In this document: in pieces, positions 50,560-62,049 of the stretch
Position numbering within the stretch: the stretch's first letter is position 1
Layout: every line of letters starts with the position of its first letter
Assembly (NCBI GenBank): GCA_963575745.1
Contig: CAUYUJ010021170.1
Location: 1,348,801 to 1,412,800, forward strand
Direction of reading: 5' to 3'
DNA: 64,000 nt
DNA from: Prorocentrum cordatum
Taxonomy: Eukaryota; Sar; Dinophyceae; Prorocentrales; Prorocentraceae
Position numbers and translations under genes: made by a program
The notes under the pieces: model-generated
Told to the model about the DNA's origin: nothing
What the model saw: only the letters and a program-made list of their open reading frames with translations
Database searches by the model: none

Positions 50560-52051
50560 CATGATCGACCCACGAACCCGGAAAGGAATGTAGAACTGTA
50601 ACACATGGCAGCGTTTTCAAAGACACCTGATTGGGTGACGGGCAAATGCAATACTGAAGGTATCGATCTTGATGTACCCTGCCGAGGGCTGTGCTGTGCT
50701 GCGCCGTGCTGAATTGCGATGTGCCATGGCGCGACTGTGCTCTATAGCCTCGTGGATCGAGTCCTCCTTTGCATCCGAGTCCTGACCGAACTGATCTGGA
50801 TCTTAAGCTCGAGCTGCCTGAACACATAGTAGCTGCCCCAGAGCTAATGGACAGGGGAACATGCCAGGAGGACGCGCCGCGAAACGTCCCAAGGGATGCG
50901 CCAGGCGACGTGCCAGGGGACGTGCCATGGGGTCGCACCGCGGGACGTGCCAAGGGGACGCGCTACGGAACGTGCCAATGGATGTGCCACGGGATGTGCC
51001 AGGGGACGCGCCACGCGACGTGCCAGGGGGACTCGCCAAAGGACGCCCCACGGAACGTGCCAAGGAACGTGCCAAGTTGCAATGCTGAGTGCATCGACCT
51101 TGATGTACCGTGCCGAAATCAGTGCTGTGCTGCGCCGTGCTGAATTGCGATGTGCCATGGCGCGATTGTGCTCTATAGCCTCGTGGATCGAGTCCTCCTT
51201 TGAATCCGAGTCCTGACCGAACTGATCTGGATCTTAAGCTCGAGCTGCCTGAACACATAGTAGCTGCCCCAGAGCTAATGGACAGGGGAACATGCCAGGA
51301 GGACGCGACGCAGAACGTCTCAAGGGGACGCGCCAAGCGACGTGCCAAGGGACGTGCCATGGGGACGCATCGCGGGACCTGCCAAGGGGACGCGCTACGG
51401 AACGTGCTGGGGACAAGCGTTTCGCTCGAGACATCCTGTCAAAATCATCTGAATTCCTACGCGCGGGACGCTGCACGCGCGAGACATCCTCGGAATTCCT
51501 GCGAGCGGGACGTGAAAACAAGCATTTCGCCTGAGACATCCTTTGAATTCTGGCCCCCCACGAGGCCACCGCTCGAGACATCCTCCAATTTTGCAAAACC
51601 AGCGTTTCGCTCGAGACATCCTCAACAAATTATGAAAAACAAGCGTTTCGCTCGAGACATCCTGTCAAAATCCCAAGAAATCCAAATACCCGCGCGCGGG
51701 ACGCGGCACGCGCGAGACATCCTTGGAATTCCTGCGCGAGGGGCGCTTTTCCGTGTCGCGGTCGGCTCTGCAAAACCAGCGTGTCGCTCGAGACATCCTC
51801 AACAAATTCTGAAACCAAGCGTTTCGCTCGAGACATCCCCAACTCTGCAAAACCAGCGTCTCGCTCGAGACATCCTCAACAAATTCTGAAAAACAAGCGT
51901 TTCGCTCGAGACATCCTCAAAAATAATTTCGCCGGCCCTACTCCGTGCGTGCCCGCTCGCAAAATAATTTCGCCGGCCCAAGTCGCAGGGGGGCCGGGGG
52001 GTTAACCAACTAAAAGAGAACCCTGGGCCCACGCCCTTTCCGGGAAAAAAA
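50560..52051 (+). repeat. Cassette unit U7
   Basis: Head (variant GGAATGTAGAACTGTAACAC), two 431-bp monomers (reference points 50,769 and 51,200), GAATTCCTGCG and 41-bp modules (51,410-51,930) and full tail. The first about 730 bp is almost identical to U8 (offset 1,492 bp). Confidence 0.88.
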
Positions 52052-54676
52052 CCTGATCGACCCACGAACCCGGAAAGGAATGTAGAACTGTAACACATGG
52101 CAGCGTTTTCAAAGACACCTGATCGGGTGACGGGCAAATGCAATACTGAAGGTATCGATCTTGATGTACCCTGCCGAGGGCTGTGCTGTGCTGCGCCGTG
52201 CTGAATTGCGATGTGCCATGGCGCGACTGTGCTCTATAGCCTCGTGGATCGAGTCCTCCTTTGCATCCGAGTCCTGACCGAACTGATCTGGATCTTAAGC
52301 TCGAGCTGCCTGAACACATAGTAGCTGCCCCAGAGCTAATGGACAGGGGAACATGCCAGGAGGATGCGCCGCGAAACGTCCCAAGGGATGCGCCAGGCGA
52401 CGTGCCAGGGGACGTGCCATGGGGTCGCACCGCGGGACGTGCCAAGGGGACGCGCTACGGAACGTGCCAATGGATGTGCCACGGGATGTGCCAGGGGACG
52501 CGCCACGCGACGTGCCAGGGGGACTCGCCAAAGGACGCCCCACGGAACGTGCCAAGGAACGTGCCAAGTTGCAATGCTGAGTGTATCGACCTTGATGTAC
52601 CGTGCCGAAATCAGTGCTGTGCTGCGCCGTGCTGAATTGCGATGTGCCATGGCGCGACTGTGCTCTATAGCCTCGTGGATCGAGTCCTTCTTTGCATCCG
52701 AGTCCTGACCGAACTGATCTGGATCTTAAGCTCGAGCTGCCTGAACACATAGTAGCTGCCCCAGAGCTAATGGACAGGGGAACATGCCAGGAGGACGCGC
52801 CGCGAAACGTCCCAAGGGATGCGCCAGGCGACGTGCCAGGGGACGTGCCATGGGGTCGCACCGCGGGACGTGCCAAGGGGACGCGCTACGGAACGTGGCA
52901 ATGGATGTGCCACGGGATGTGCCAGGGGACGCGCCACGCGACGTGCCAGGGGGACTCGCCGAAGGACGCCCCACGGAACGTGCCAAGGAACGTGCCAAAT
53001 TGCAATGCTGAGTGTATCGACCTTGATGTACCGTGCCGAAATCAGTGCTGTGCTGCGCCGTGCTGAATTGCGATGTGCCATGGAGCGATTGTGCTCTATA
53101 GCCTCGTGGATCGAGTCCTCCTTTGCATCCGAGTCCTGACCGAACTGATCTGGATCTTAAGCTCGAGCTGCCTGAACACATAGTAGCTGCCCCAGAGCTA
53201 ATGGACAGGGGAACATGCCAGGAGGACGCGCCGCGCCAGACCTGGGCCCTCCTGGGCTCTCCTGGGCTCTCCTGGAGCCTCCTGGGCCTTCCTGGGCGAA
53301 GTCAAGGTCCGAAAACACATGGGACTTGCTACATTTCTGAAATTCGGTGCCACCCCTCACGCAAGTCGGCGGGGTCAGGATCCGAAAACACAAGGGATTT
53401 GCAACATTTCTGAAATCCGGTGCCACCCCTCACGCAGGTCCGCGGGGTCAGGGTCCAAAAACACAAGGGATTTGCCACATTTCTGAAATCCGGTGCCACC
53501 ACTCACGCAGATCCGCGGGGTCAGGGTCCAAAAACACAAGGGATTGGCCACATTTCTAAAATTCGGTGCCACCCCTCACGCAGATCCGCGGGGTCAGGGT
53601 CCACAAACACATGGGATTTGCCACATTTCTGAAATTCGGCGCCACCCCTCAAGCAGATCCGCGGGATCAGGGTCCAAAAACACAGGGAACACCCGCGCTC
53701 CCAGGGCAACGATCCCTCGTAAATGACGCTACGTCAGCGCTCCCAGGGCCACGATCCCTCGTAAGGGCTCCTGGGCCCTCCTGGGTCTTCCTTGGACCTC
53801 TTGGGCCCTCCTGGGCTCTCCTGGAGCCTCCTGGAGCTTCTCCTGGGCCCTCCTTGGGCCCTCTGGTGCCTCTTGGAGCCTCCTGGGTCCTCCTGGGCCT
53901 TCCTGGGCTCTCCTGGGCCATCCTGGGCTCTCCTGGGCTCTCCTGGAGCCTCCTGGGCCCTCCTGGGCGAAGTCAAGGTCCGAAAACACATGGGACTTGC
54001 CACATTTCTGAAATTCGGTGCCACCCCTCACGCAGGTCGGCGGTGTCAGGATCAGAAAACACAAGGGATTTGCCACATTTCTGGAATTCCGTGCCACCCC
54101 TTCACGCAGATCGGCGGGGTCAGGGTCCGGGTCCCAAAACACAAGGGATTTGCCACATTTCTGAAATTCAGCGCCACCCCTCACGCAGATCCGCGGGATC
54201 AGGGTCAAAAAACACAGGGAATTTGCCACATGTTTGAAATTCGGTGCCACCCCTCACGCAGATCCGCGGGGTCAGGGTCAAAAAACACATGAGATTTTTG
54301 TGATTTACGAACTTATGCAACTTCAAGAATCCAAAACTCCGTTCCCAGCGCCGTTCCGGAGGCCGCGGTACCTCGTTATTTATCGAGCGAACGCGTTTAC
54401 CTAGTTTTTTATAGTTTAAAGTCGATGTCGGAAAAAAGCGGACTTCACCTGTGAAATATCGGGGTTTCCTTAAAGGCAGTAAAATTCCAAGAGCACGATC
54501 TGCGTGAGGGGTGGCGAAAAATGGCTTTCGTCCTCACAATTTTAATTCGCCGGCCCCCTTCGACCTCGTAATTTATCGCACAAGAAATTCGCCGGCCCCC
54601 TTCAAGTAAAAACCGGGGGGTAAACCTACTAAAAGAGAACCCTGGGCCCAGGCCCTTTCCGGGGGGGGGAAAAAAA
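52052..54676 (+). repeat. Cassette unit U8 with 73-bp repeats
   Basis: Head with CCTGATCGAC, then three nearly identical monomers at exact 431-bp spacing (52,261, 52,692, 53,123). The third breaks off into CTCCTGGGCC 10-11-mers (53,235-53,290) and a 73-bp tandem repeat (53,300-53,690 and 53,975-54,290). These are followed by the CCCAGGGCCACGATCCCTCG segment, more CTCCTGGGCC repeats, a 210-bp AT-rich unique block (54,290-54,500) and the tail (54,542-54,668). Confidence 0.87.
53300..54290 (+). repeat. 73-bp tandem repeat with interposed CTCCTGGGCC repeats
   Basis: Units AAACACAAGGGATTTGCCAC, ATTTCTGAAATTCGGTGCC, ACCCCTCACGCAGATCCGCG, GGGTCAGGGTCC. The equivalent ATG-like point is at 53,347, 53,420, 53,493 and 53,566, exactly 73 bp apart. 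The plus frames and most minus frames are open, which is unusual, but 73 is not a multiple of three, so no single repeated peptide is encoded. A CTCCTGGGCCCTCCTGGG block (53,765-53,965) divides the array. Confidence 0.9.
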
Positions 54677-56648
54677 CATGATCGACCCACGAACCCGGAA
54701 AGAAATGTATAAATGTAAGACATGGCAACGTTTCAAAGACACCTGATTGGGCGACGGGCAAATGCAATGTTTAGTGTATCGATCTTGATGTACCGTGCCG
54801 AGGGCTGTGCTGTGCTGCGCCGTGCTGAATTGCGATGTGCCATGCCACGATTGTGCTATAGCGTTGTGGATCGAGTCCTCCTTTGCATCCGAGTCCTGAC
54901 CGAACTGATCTGGATCTTAAGCTCGAGCTGCCTAAGCACATAACTAGTAGCTGCCCCAGAGCTGATTGACAGGGGAACCTGCCAGGAGGACGCGCCGCAG
55001 AACGTCCCAAGGGACGCGCCAGGCGACGTGCCAGGGGACGTGCCATGGGGACGCACCGCGGGACGTGCCAAGGGGACGCGCTACGGAACGTGCCAATGGA
55101 CGTGCCACGGGACGTGCCAAGGGACGCACCAAGCGAGGTGCCAGGGGACGTGCCACGGGGACGCACCGTGGGACGTGCCAAGAGGACGCGCTACGGAACG
55201 TGCCAATGGACGTGCCACGGGACGTGCAAGGGGACGCACCGTTCGACGTGCCAGGGAGACTCGCCACAGGACGCGCCACGGAACGTGCCAAGTTGCAATG
55301 CTGAATTGATCGATCTTGATGTACCGTGCCGAAATCAGTGCTGTGCTGCGCCGTGCTGAATTGCGATGTGCCATGGCGCGATTGTGCTCTATAGCGTTGT
55401 GGATCGAGTCCTCCTTTGCATCCGAGTCCTGACCGAACTGATCTGGATCTTAAGCTCGAGCTGCCTGAGCACACAGTAGCTGCCCAAGAGCTAATTCACG
55501 GGGGGACATGCTAGGAAGACGCGTCACGGAATGTTCCAAGGGACGCGCCAAGCGACGTGCCAGGGGACGTGCCATGGGGACGCACCGCGGGACGTGCCAA
55601 GAGGACGCGCTACGGAACGTGCCAATGGACGTGCCACGGGACGTGCCAAAGGACGCGCCGCGCGACGTGCCAGGGGGACTCGCCACAGGACGCGCCACGG
55701 AACGTGCCAAAGAACGTGCCAGGTTGCAATGCTGAGTGAATGTATCGATCTTGATGTACCGTGCCGAGGGCTGTGCTGTGCTGCGCCGTGCTGAACTGCG
55801 ATGTGCCATGCCGCGATTGTGCTCTATAACCTCGTGGTCCTCCTTTGCATCCGAGTCCTGACCGAACTGATCTGGATCTTAAGCTCGAGCTGCCTGAGCA
55901 CATAGTCCACGTAGTAGCTGCCCCAGAGCTAATTGACAAGGAAACATGCCAGGAAGACGCGCCGCGGAACGTTCCAAGGCACGCGCCAGGCGACGTGTCA
56001 GGGGACGTGCCACGGGGACGCACCGCGGGACGTGCCAAGGGGACGCGCTACAGAACGTGCTGGGGATAAGCGTCGTGTTGCTGGCCTGGACACGTAAAAA
56101 CACGGTACCAGCTCGGGACAACCATGAGAGATACTCCCTGGGTGGCCTGGACACGTACAAACACGTGGTTCCAGCTCGGGACAATCATGTTAGAGATCTC
56201 CCTGGGTGGCCTGAGCATGACAAAACACGTGGTTCCAGCTCGGGACAGCCATGTTAGATACCCCCCCTGCGTGACCTGGATACGCTGAATTCGCGCTCCC
56301 GCTCGAGACAGCCTCGCAACGTCTTCCCTGGAGAGCCCCCCACAGCGCAACCCCCTGTTCAGAGCAAGAAGCCATCACTTTTCTGTATTGGGACATGTGT
56401 TCGGGTAGCGCTTTTCGGCCCCCCGTGCGTTTCCTTATAATTCGGCGTTGGGCCCGACGCCATGTTAGATACCCCAACTCTGCAAAACCAGCGTTTCGCT
56501 CGAGACATCCTCAACAAATTCTGAACAACAAGGGTTTCGCTCGAGACATCCCCCCCAACTCTGCAAAACCAGCGTTTCGCTGGAGACATCCTCAACCAAT
56601 TCTGAAAAACAAGCGTTTCGCTCGAGACATCCTCAAACATTACATTAC

Positions 56649-57617
56649 ACCCGCGCTCCCAGGGCCACGATCCCTCGTAAATTACGCTACGTCAGCGCTC
56701 CCAGGGCCACGATCCCTCGTAAGGGCTCCTGGGCCCTCCTGGGTCTTCCTTGGACCTCTTGGGTCCTCCTGGGCTCTCCTGGAGCCTCCTGGAGCTTCTC
56801 CTGGGCCCTCCTTGGGCTCCCTGGTGCCTCTTGGAGCCTCCTGGGTCCTCCTGGGCCCTCCTGGGCTCTCCTGGGCCCTCCTGGGCTCTCCTGGGTCTCC
56901 TGGAGCCTCCTGGGCCCTCCTGGGCGAAGTCAAGGTCCGAAAACAAATGGGACTTGCCACATTTCTGAAATTCGGTGCCACCCCTCACGCAGATCCGCGG
57001 GGTCAGGGTCCCAAAACACAGGGGATTTGCAACATTTCTGAAATTCGGTGCCACCCCTTCACGCAGATCGGCGGGGTCAGGGTCCAAAAACACATGGGAT
57101 TTGCCACATTTCTGAAATTCGGTGCCACCCCTCACGCAGATCCGCGGGGTCAGGGTCAAAAAACACATGGAATTTGCCACATTTCTGAAATTCGGTGCCA
57201 CCCCTCACGCAGATCCGCGGGGTCAGGGTCAAAAAACACATGGGATTTCTGCTATTTCCGAACTTATGCAACTTCAAGAATCAAAAACTCAGTTCCCAGC
57301 GCCGTTCCGGAGGCCGCGGCACCTCGTTATTTATCGAGCGAACGCGTTTACTTTGTTTTTTTATTGTTTAAAGTCGATGTTGGAAAAAAGTGGACTTCAC
57401 CTGTGAAATATCGAGGTTTCCTTAAAGGCAGAAAAAATCCAAGAGCACGATCTGCGTGAGGGGTGGCGAAAAATTGCCTTTGTCCTCACAATTTTAATTC
57501 GCCGGCCCCCTTCGACCTCGTAATTTATCGCGCAAGAAATTCGCCGGCCCCCTTCAAGTAAAAACCGGTGGATTAACCTACTAAAACAGAACCCTGGGCC
57601 CAGGCCCTTTCCGGGAA
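56649..57617 (+). repeat. Higher-order duplicate of 53,688-54,668
   Basis: The order CCCAGGGCCACGATCCCTCG, CTCCTGGGCC 10-mers, 73-bp repeats, AT-rich block and tail is repeated at an offset of about 2.96 kb with roughly 93 percent identity by eye. The copies differ in the number of 73-bp units. Confidence 0.85.
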
Positions 57618-58039
57618 AAAAAAGTCAACACTTTACATCGTTATTTACGTAGAATAATTTCGCCGGCCCTCAACAAGTCAAAACCGGGGGTAAACCATCT
57701 AAAAGAGAACCCTGGGCCGGCGCCCTTTCCAGGAAAAACAAGCGTTTGGCTCGAGACATCCTGTCAAAATCCAAAGAAATCCTAGCAAAACAAGCGAATT
57801 AGTCGAGACATCCTCGAAATTCCTGCGCGCGGGACGCGGCACGCGCGAGACATCCTCGGAATTCCTGCGCGCGGGGCGCTTTTCCGCGTCGCGGTCGGGG
57901 CTCCAGACCCCGTTATTTGTCGAGGATTCTGCGAAAAGCGCTCCGCACCACTGTTTTTACGAAAGAAAGCGGGTGTCTGCGGACCCCGTTTGTTATCGAG
58001 GATCCGAGATGGGGGGCGCACTTTCCTCGAGCGCGCCAA

Positions 58040-58365
58040 AGCGAGAACCACATTTTGAAAACCACCCGCCCTCAATCCGTGAAACCCTTGCCATGTTTTA
58101 CAACGAATTTGCGCCGCGCTGAAGGGAGAAACACATTTTGAAAACCACCCGCTCTCCATCCGTGAAACTCTTGCCAATTTTATAAAAACGAATGTGCGCC
58201 GCGCTGAGGCGATAACCACATTTTGAAAGCCACCCGCCCTCAATTCATGAAACTCTTGCCATTTGTTCATAACGAATGTGCGCCGCGCTAAGGCGAGAGC
58301 CAAAGTTTGAAAACGACCCGCCCTCCATCTGTGAAGCTGTTGCCAATTTTAAGCTGCAGAATCAG
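58040..58365 (+). repeat. 82-bp repeat, four regular copies
   Basis: Units GCGAGAACCACATTTTGAAA, ACCACCCGCCCTC-ATCCGTG, AAACTCTTGCCA-TTTTAT, AACGAATGTGCGCCGCGCTA. This is the best-preserved locus of the family also found at 3843-4085 and, inverted, at 36,185-36,425. Noncoding. Confidence 0.85.
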
Positions 58366-58407
58366 ATATGGTGAGAAGTCTCAGGCGAAACGCCCAGCCC
58401 GCCCTAA

Positions 58408-59980
58408 CATGATCGACCCACGAACCCGGAAATGAATATAGAAATGTAAGACATGGCAACGTTTCAAAGACACCTGATTGGGTGACGGGCAAATGCAATG
58501 CTTAGTGTATCGACCTTGATGTACCGTGCCGAGGGCTGTGCTGTGCTGTGCCGTGCTGAATTACGATGTGCCATGCCACGAGTGTGCTCTATAGCGTTGT
58601 GGATCGAGTCCTCTTTGCATCCGAGTCCTGACCGAACTGATCTGGATCTTAAGCTCGAGCTGCCTAAGCACATAACTAGTAGCTGCCCCAGAGTTGATTG
58701 ACAAGGGAACATGCTAGGAAGACGCGCCGCAGAATGTTCCAAGGGACGCGCCAGGCGACGTGCCAGGGGACGTGCCATGGGGACGCACCGCGGGACGTGC
58801 CAAGGGGACGCGCTACGGAATGTGCCAATGGACGTGCCACGGGACGTGCCAAGAGACGCACCAAGCGAGGTGTCAGGGGACGTGCCACGGGGACGCACCG
58901 CGGGACGTGCCAAGGGGACGCGCTACGGAACGTGCCAATGGACGTGCCACGGGACGTGCCAGGGGGCGCGCCGCGCGACGTGCCAGGGGGACTCGCCACA
59001 GGACGCGCCACGGAACGTGCCAAAGAACGTGCCAAGTTGCAATGCTGAGTGAGTGTATCGATCTTGATGTACCGTGCCGCGGGCTGTGCTGTGCTGCGCC
59101 GTGCTGAACTGCGATGTGCCACGTGACGATTGTGCTCTATAGCGTTGTGGATCGAGTCCTCCTTTGCATCCGAGTCCTAACCGAACTGATCTGGATCTTA
59201 AGCTCGAGCTGCCTGAGCACATAGTAGCTGCCCCAGAGCTAATTCACGGGGGGCATGCTAGGAAGACGCGCCGCCGAAAGTTCCAAGGGACGCGCCAGGC
59301 GACGTGCCAGGGGACGTGCCATGGGGACGCACCGCGGGACGTGCCAAGGGGACGCGCTACGGAACGTGCCAATGCATTATGGACGTGCCACGGGACGTGC
59401 CAGGGGACGCGCCGCGCGACGTGCCAGGGGGACTCGCCACAGGACGCGCCACGGAACGTGCCAAAGAACGTGCCAAGTTGCAATGCTGAGTGAGTGTACC
59501 GATCTTGATGTAATGTGCCGCGGGCTGTGCTGTGCTGCGCCGTGCTGAACTGCGATGTGCCACGTGACGATTGTGCTCTATAGCGTTGTGGATCGAGTCC
59601 TCCGTTGCATCCGAGTCCTGACCGAACTGATCTGGATCTTAAGCTCGAGCTGCCTGAGCACATAGTCCACGCAGTAGCTGCCGCAGAGCTAATTGACAAG
59701 GAAACATGCCAGGAAGACGCGCCGCGGAACGTTCCAAGGGACGCGCCAGGCGACGTGCCAGGGGACGTGCCACGGGGACGCACCGCGAGACGTGCCAAGG
59801 GGACGCGCTACAGAACGTGCTGGGGACAAGCGTCGTGTTGGTGGCCTGGACACGTAAAAACACGGTGCCAGCTCGGGACAACCATGAGAGATACCCCCTG
59901 GGTGGCCTGGACACGTAAAACACGTGGTTCCAGCTCGGGACAATCATGCTAGAGATCTCCCTGGGTGGCCTGAGCATGAA
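58408..59980 (+). repeat. Cassette unit U10
   Basis: Head, three monomers with long GACGTGCC cores (58,500-59,820), then three 61-bp GGCCTGGACACGTAAAAACA units. No tail: the next head follows GCCTGAGCATGAA directly. Confidence 0.87.
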
Positions 59981-62049
59981 CATGATCGACCCACGAACCC
60001 GGAAAGGAATATAGAAATGTAAGGCATGGCAACTGTTCAAAGACACTTGATTGGGCGACGGGCAAATGCAATGAAGAATGTATCGATCTTAATGTACTGT
60101 GCCAGGGGCTGTGCTGTGCTGCACCGTGCTGAACTGCGATGTTCCATACCGCGAGTGTGCTCTACATAGCGTCGTGGATCGAGTCTTCCTTAACATCCGA
60201 GTCCTGACCGAACTGATCTGGATCTTAAGCTCGAGCTGACTGAGCAGATGGTAGCTGCCCCAGAACCAATCGACAGAGGGGACATGCCAGGAGGACGCGC
60301 CGCGGAACGTCCCAAGGGACGCGCCAAGCGACGTGCCAGGGGACGTGCCATGGGCACGCACCGCGTGACGTGCCAAGCGGACGCGCTACGGAACGTGCCA
60401 ATGGACGTGCCGCGGGACGTGCCAGGGGGCGCGCCACGCGAAGTGCCAGGGGGACTCGCCAAGGGACGCCCCAGGAAACGTGCCAAGTTGCAATGCTGAG
60501 TGTATCGATCTTGATGTACCATGCCGAAATCTGTGCTGTGCTGCGCCGTGCTGAACTGCGATGTGCCATGCCGCGATTGTGTTCTAGATAGCGTTGTGGA
60601 TCGAGTCTTCCTTAACATCCGAGTCCTGACCGAACTGATCTGGATCTTAAGCTCGAGCTGCCTGAACACATAGTAGCTGCCCCAGAACTAATCGACAGGG
60701 GGACATGCCAGGAGGACGCGCCGCGGAACATCCCAAAGGACACGCCAAGCGACGTGCCAGGGGACGTGCCATGGGCACGCACCGCGGGACGTGCCAAGAA
60801 GACGCGCTACGGAACGTGCCAATGGACGTGCCGCGGGACGTGCCAGGGGACGCGCCACGCGAAGTGCCAGGGGGACTCGCCAAGGGACGCCCCACGGAAC
60901 GTGCCACATTGCAATGCTGAGTGTATCGATCTTGATGTACCATGCCGAAATCTGTGCTGTGCTGCGCCGTGCTAAACTGCGATGTGCCATGCCGCGATGG
61001 TGCTCTAGATAGCGTTGTGGATCGAGTCCTCTTTGCATCCGAGTCCTGACCGAACTGATCTGGATCTTAAGCTCGAGCTGCCTGAACACATAGTAGCTGC
61101 CCCAGAACTAATCGACAGGGGGACATGCCAGGAGGACGCGCCGCGGAACGTCCCAAAGGACACGCCAAGCGACGTGCCAGGGGACGTGCCATGGGCACGC
61201 ACCGCGGGACGTGCCAAGGAGACGCGCTACGGAACGTGCCAATGGACGTGCCGCGGGACGTGCCAGGGGACGCGCCACGCGACGTGCCAGGGGGACTCGC
61301 CAAGGGACGCCCCACGGAACGTGCCAAGGAACGTGCCAAGTTGCAATGCTGAGTCGATCGATCTTGATGTTCTGTGCCGAAGTCTGTGCTGTGCTGCGCC
61401 GTGCTGACTTGCGATGTGCCATGCCGCGATTGTGCTCTATAGCCTCGTGGATCGAGTCCTCCTCTGCATCCGAGTCCTGATCTGAATCTTAAGCTCGAGC
61501 TGCCTGAACACATAGTAGCTGCCCCAGAGCTAATTGACAAGGGGACATGCCAGGAGGACGCGCCGCGGAACGTCCGAAGGGACCCGCCAAGCGACGTGCC
61601 AGGGGACGTGCCACGGGCATGCACCGCGGGACGTGCCAAGGGGACGCGCTACGGAACGTGCTGGGGACAAGCGTTTCGCTCGAGACACCCTGCCAACATC
61701 CTCAGAATTCCTGCGCGCGGGGCGCGGACGCGCGAGACATCCTCGAAATTCTTGCGAGCGGGACGTGTAAACAAGCATTTCGCCTGAGACATCCTCTGAA
61801 TTCTGGACCCCCACGAAGCCCCCCACGAGGCCCCCGCTCGAGACATCCCCCAATTTTGCAAAACCAGCGGTTCGCTCGAAACGTCTTCAACAAATTATGA
61901 AAGACAAGCATTTCGCTCGAGACATCCTCAACAAATTCTGAAAACAAGCGTTTCGCTCGAGACATCCCAACTCTGCAAAACCAGCGTTTCGCTCGAGACA
62001 TCCTCAACAAATTCTGAAAAACAAGCGTTTCGCTAGGGACATCCTCAAA
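59981..62049 (+). repeat. Cassette unit U11
   Basis: Head, four monomers (60,070-61,665) with spacing near 420-430 bp, the GAATTCCTGCGCGCG module and four 41-bp units (61,860-62,045). The tail is missing. Confidence 0.87.

Larger units (their letters stand above)
54677..58407 (+). repeat. Cassette unit U9, longest, composite
   Basis: Head, monomers (54,770-55,930), a 61-bp GACACGTAAAAACACGGTAC variant of the 75-bp unit (56,075-56,290), 41-bp units (56,475-56,640), then a second copy of the U8 block (CTCCTGGGCC repeats, 73-bp repeats 56,940-57,240, AT-rich block 57,240-57,490, tail 57,496-57,617). A second tail (57,655-57,735), GAATTCCTGCGCGCG modules, the GGTGTCTGCGGACCCC end and the 82-bp array (58,040-58,365) follow. 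Internal tails suggest two or three fused units. Confidence 0.85.

Noticed and set aside
50560-53240. MHPSPDRTDLDLKLELPEH-type proteins in the 431-bp monomers
   Set aside because: 431 is not a multiple of three, differences between units are spread evenly over codon positions, and overlapping frames on both strands are equally open. Treated as satellite DNA.
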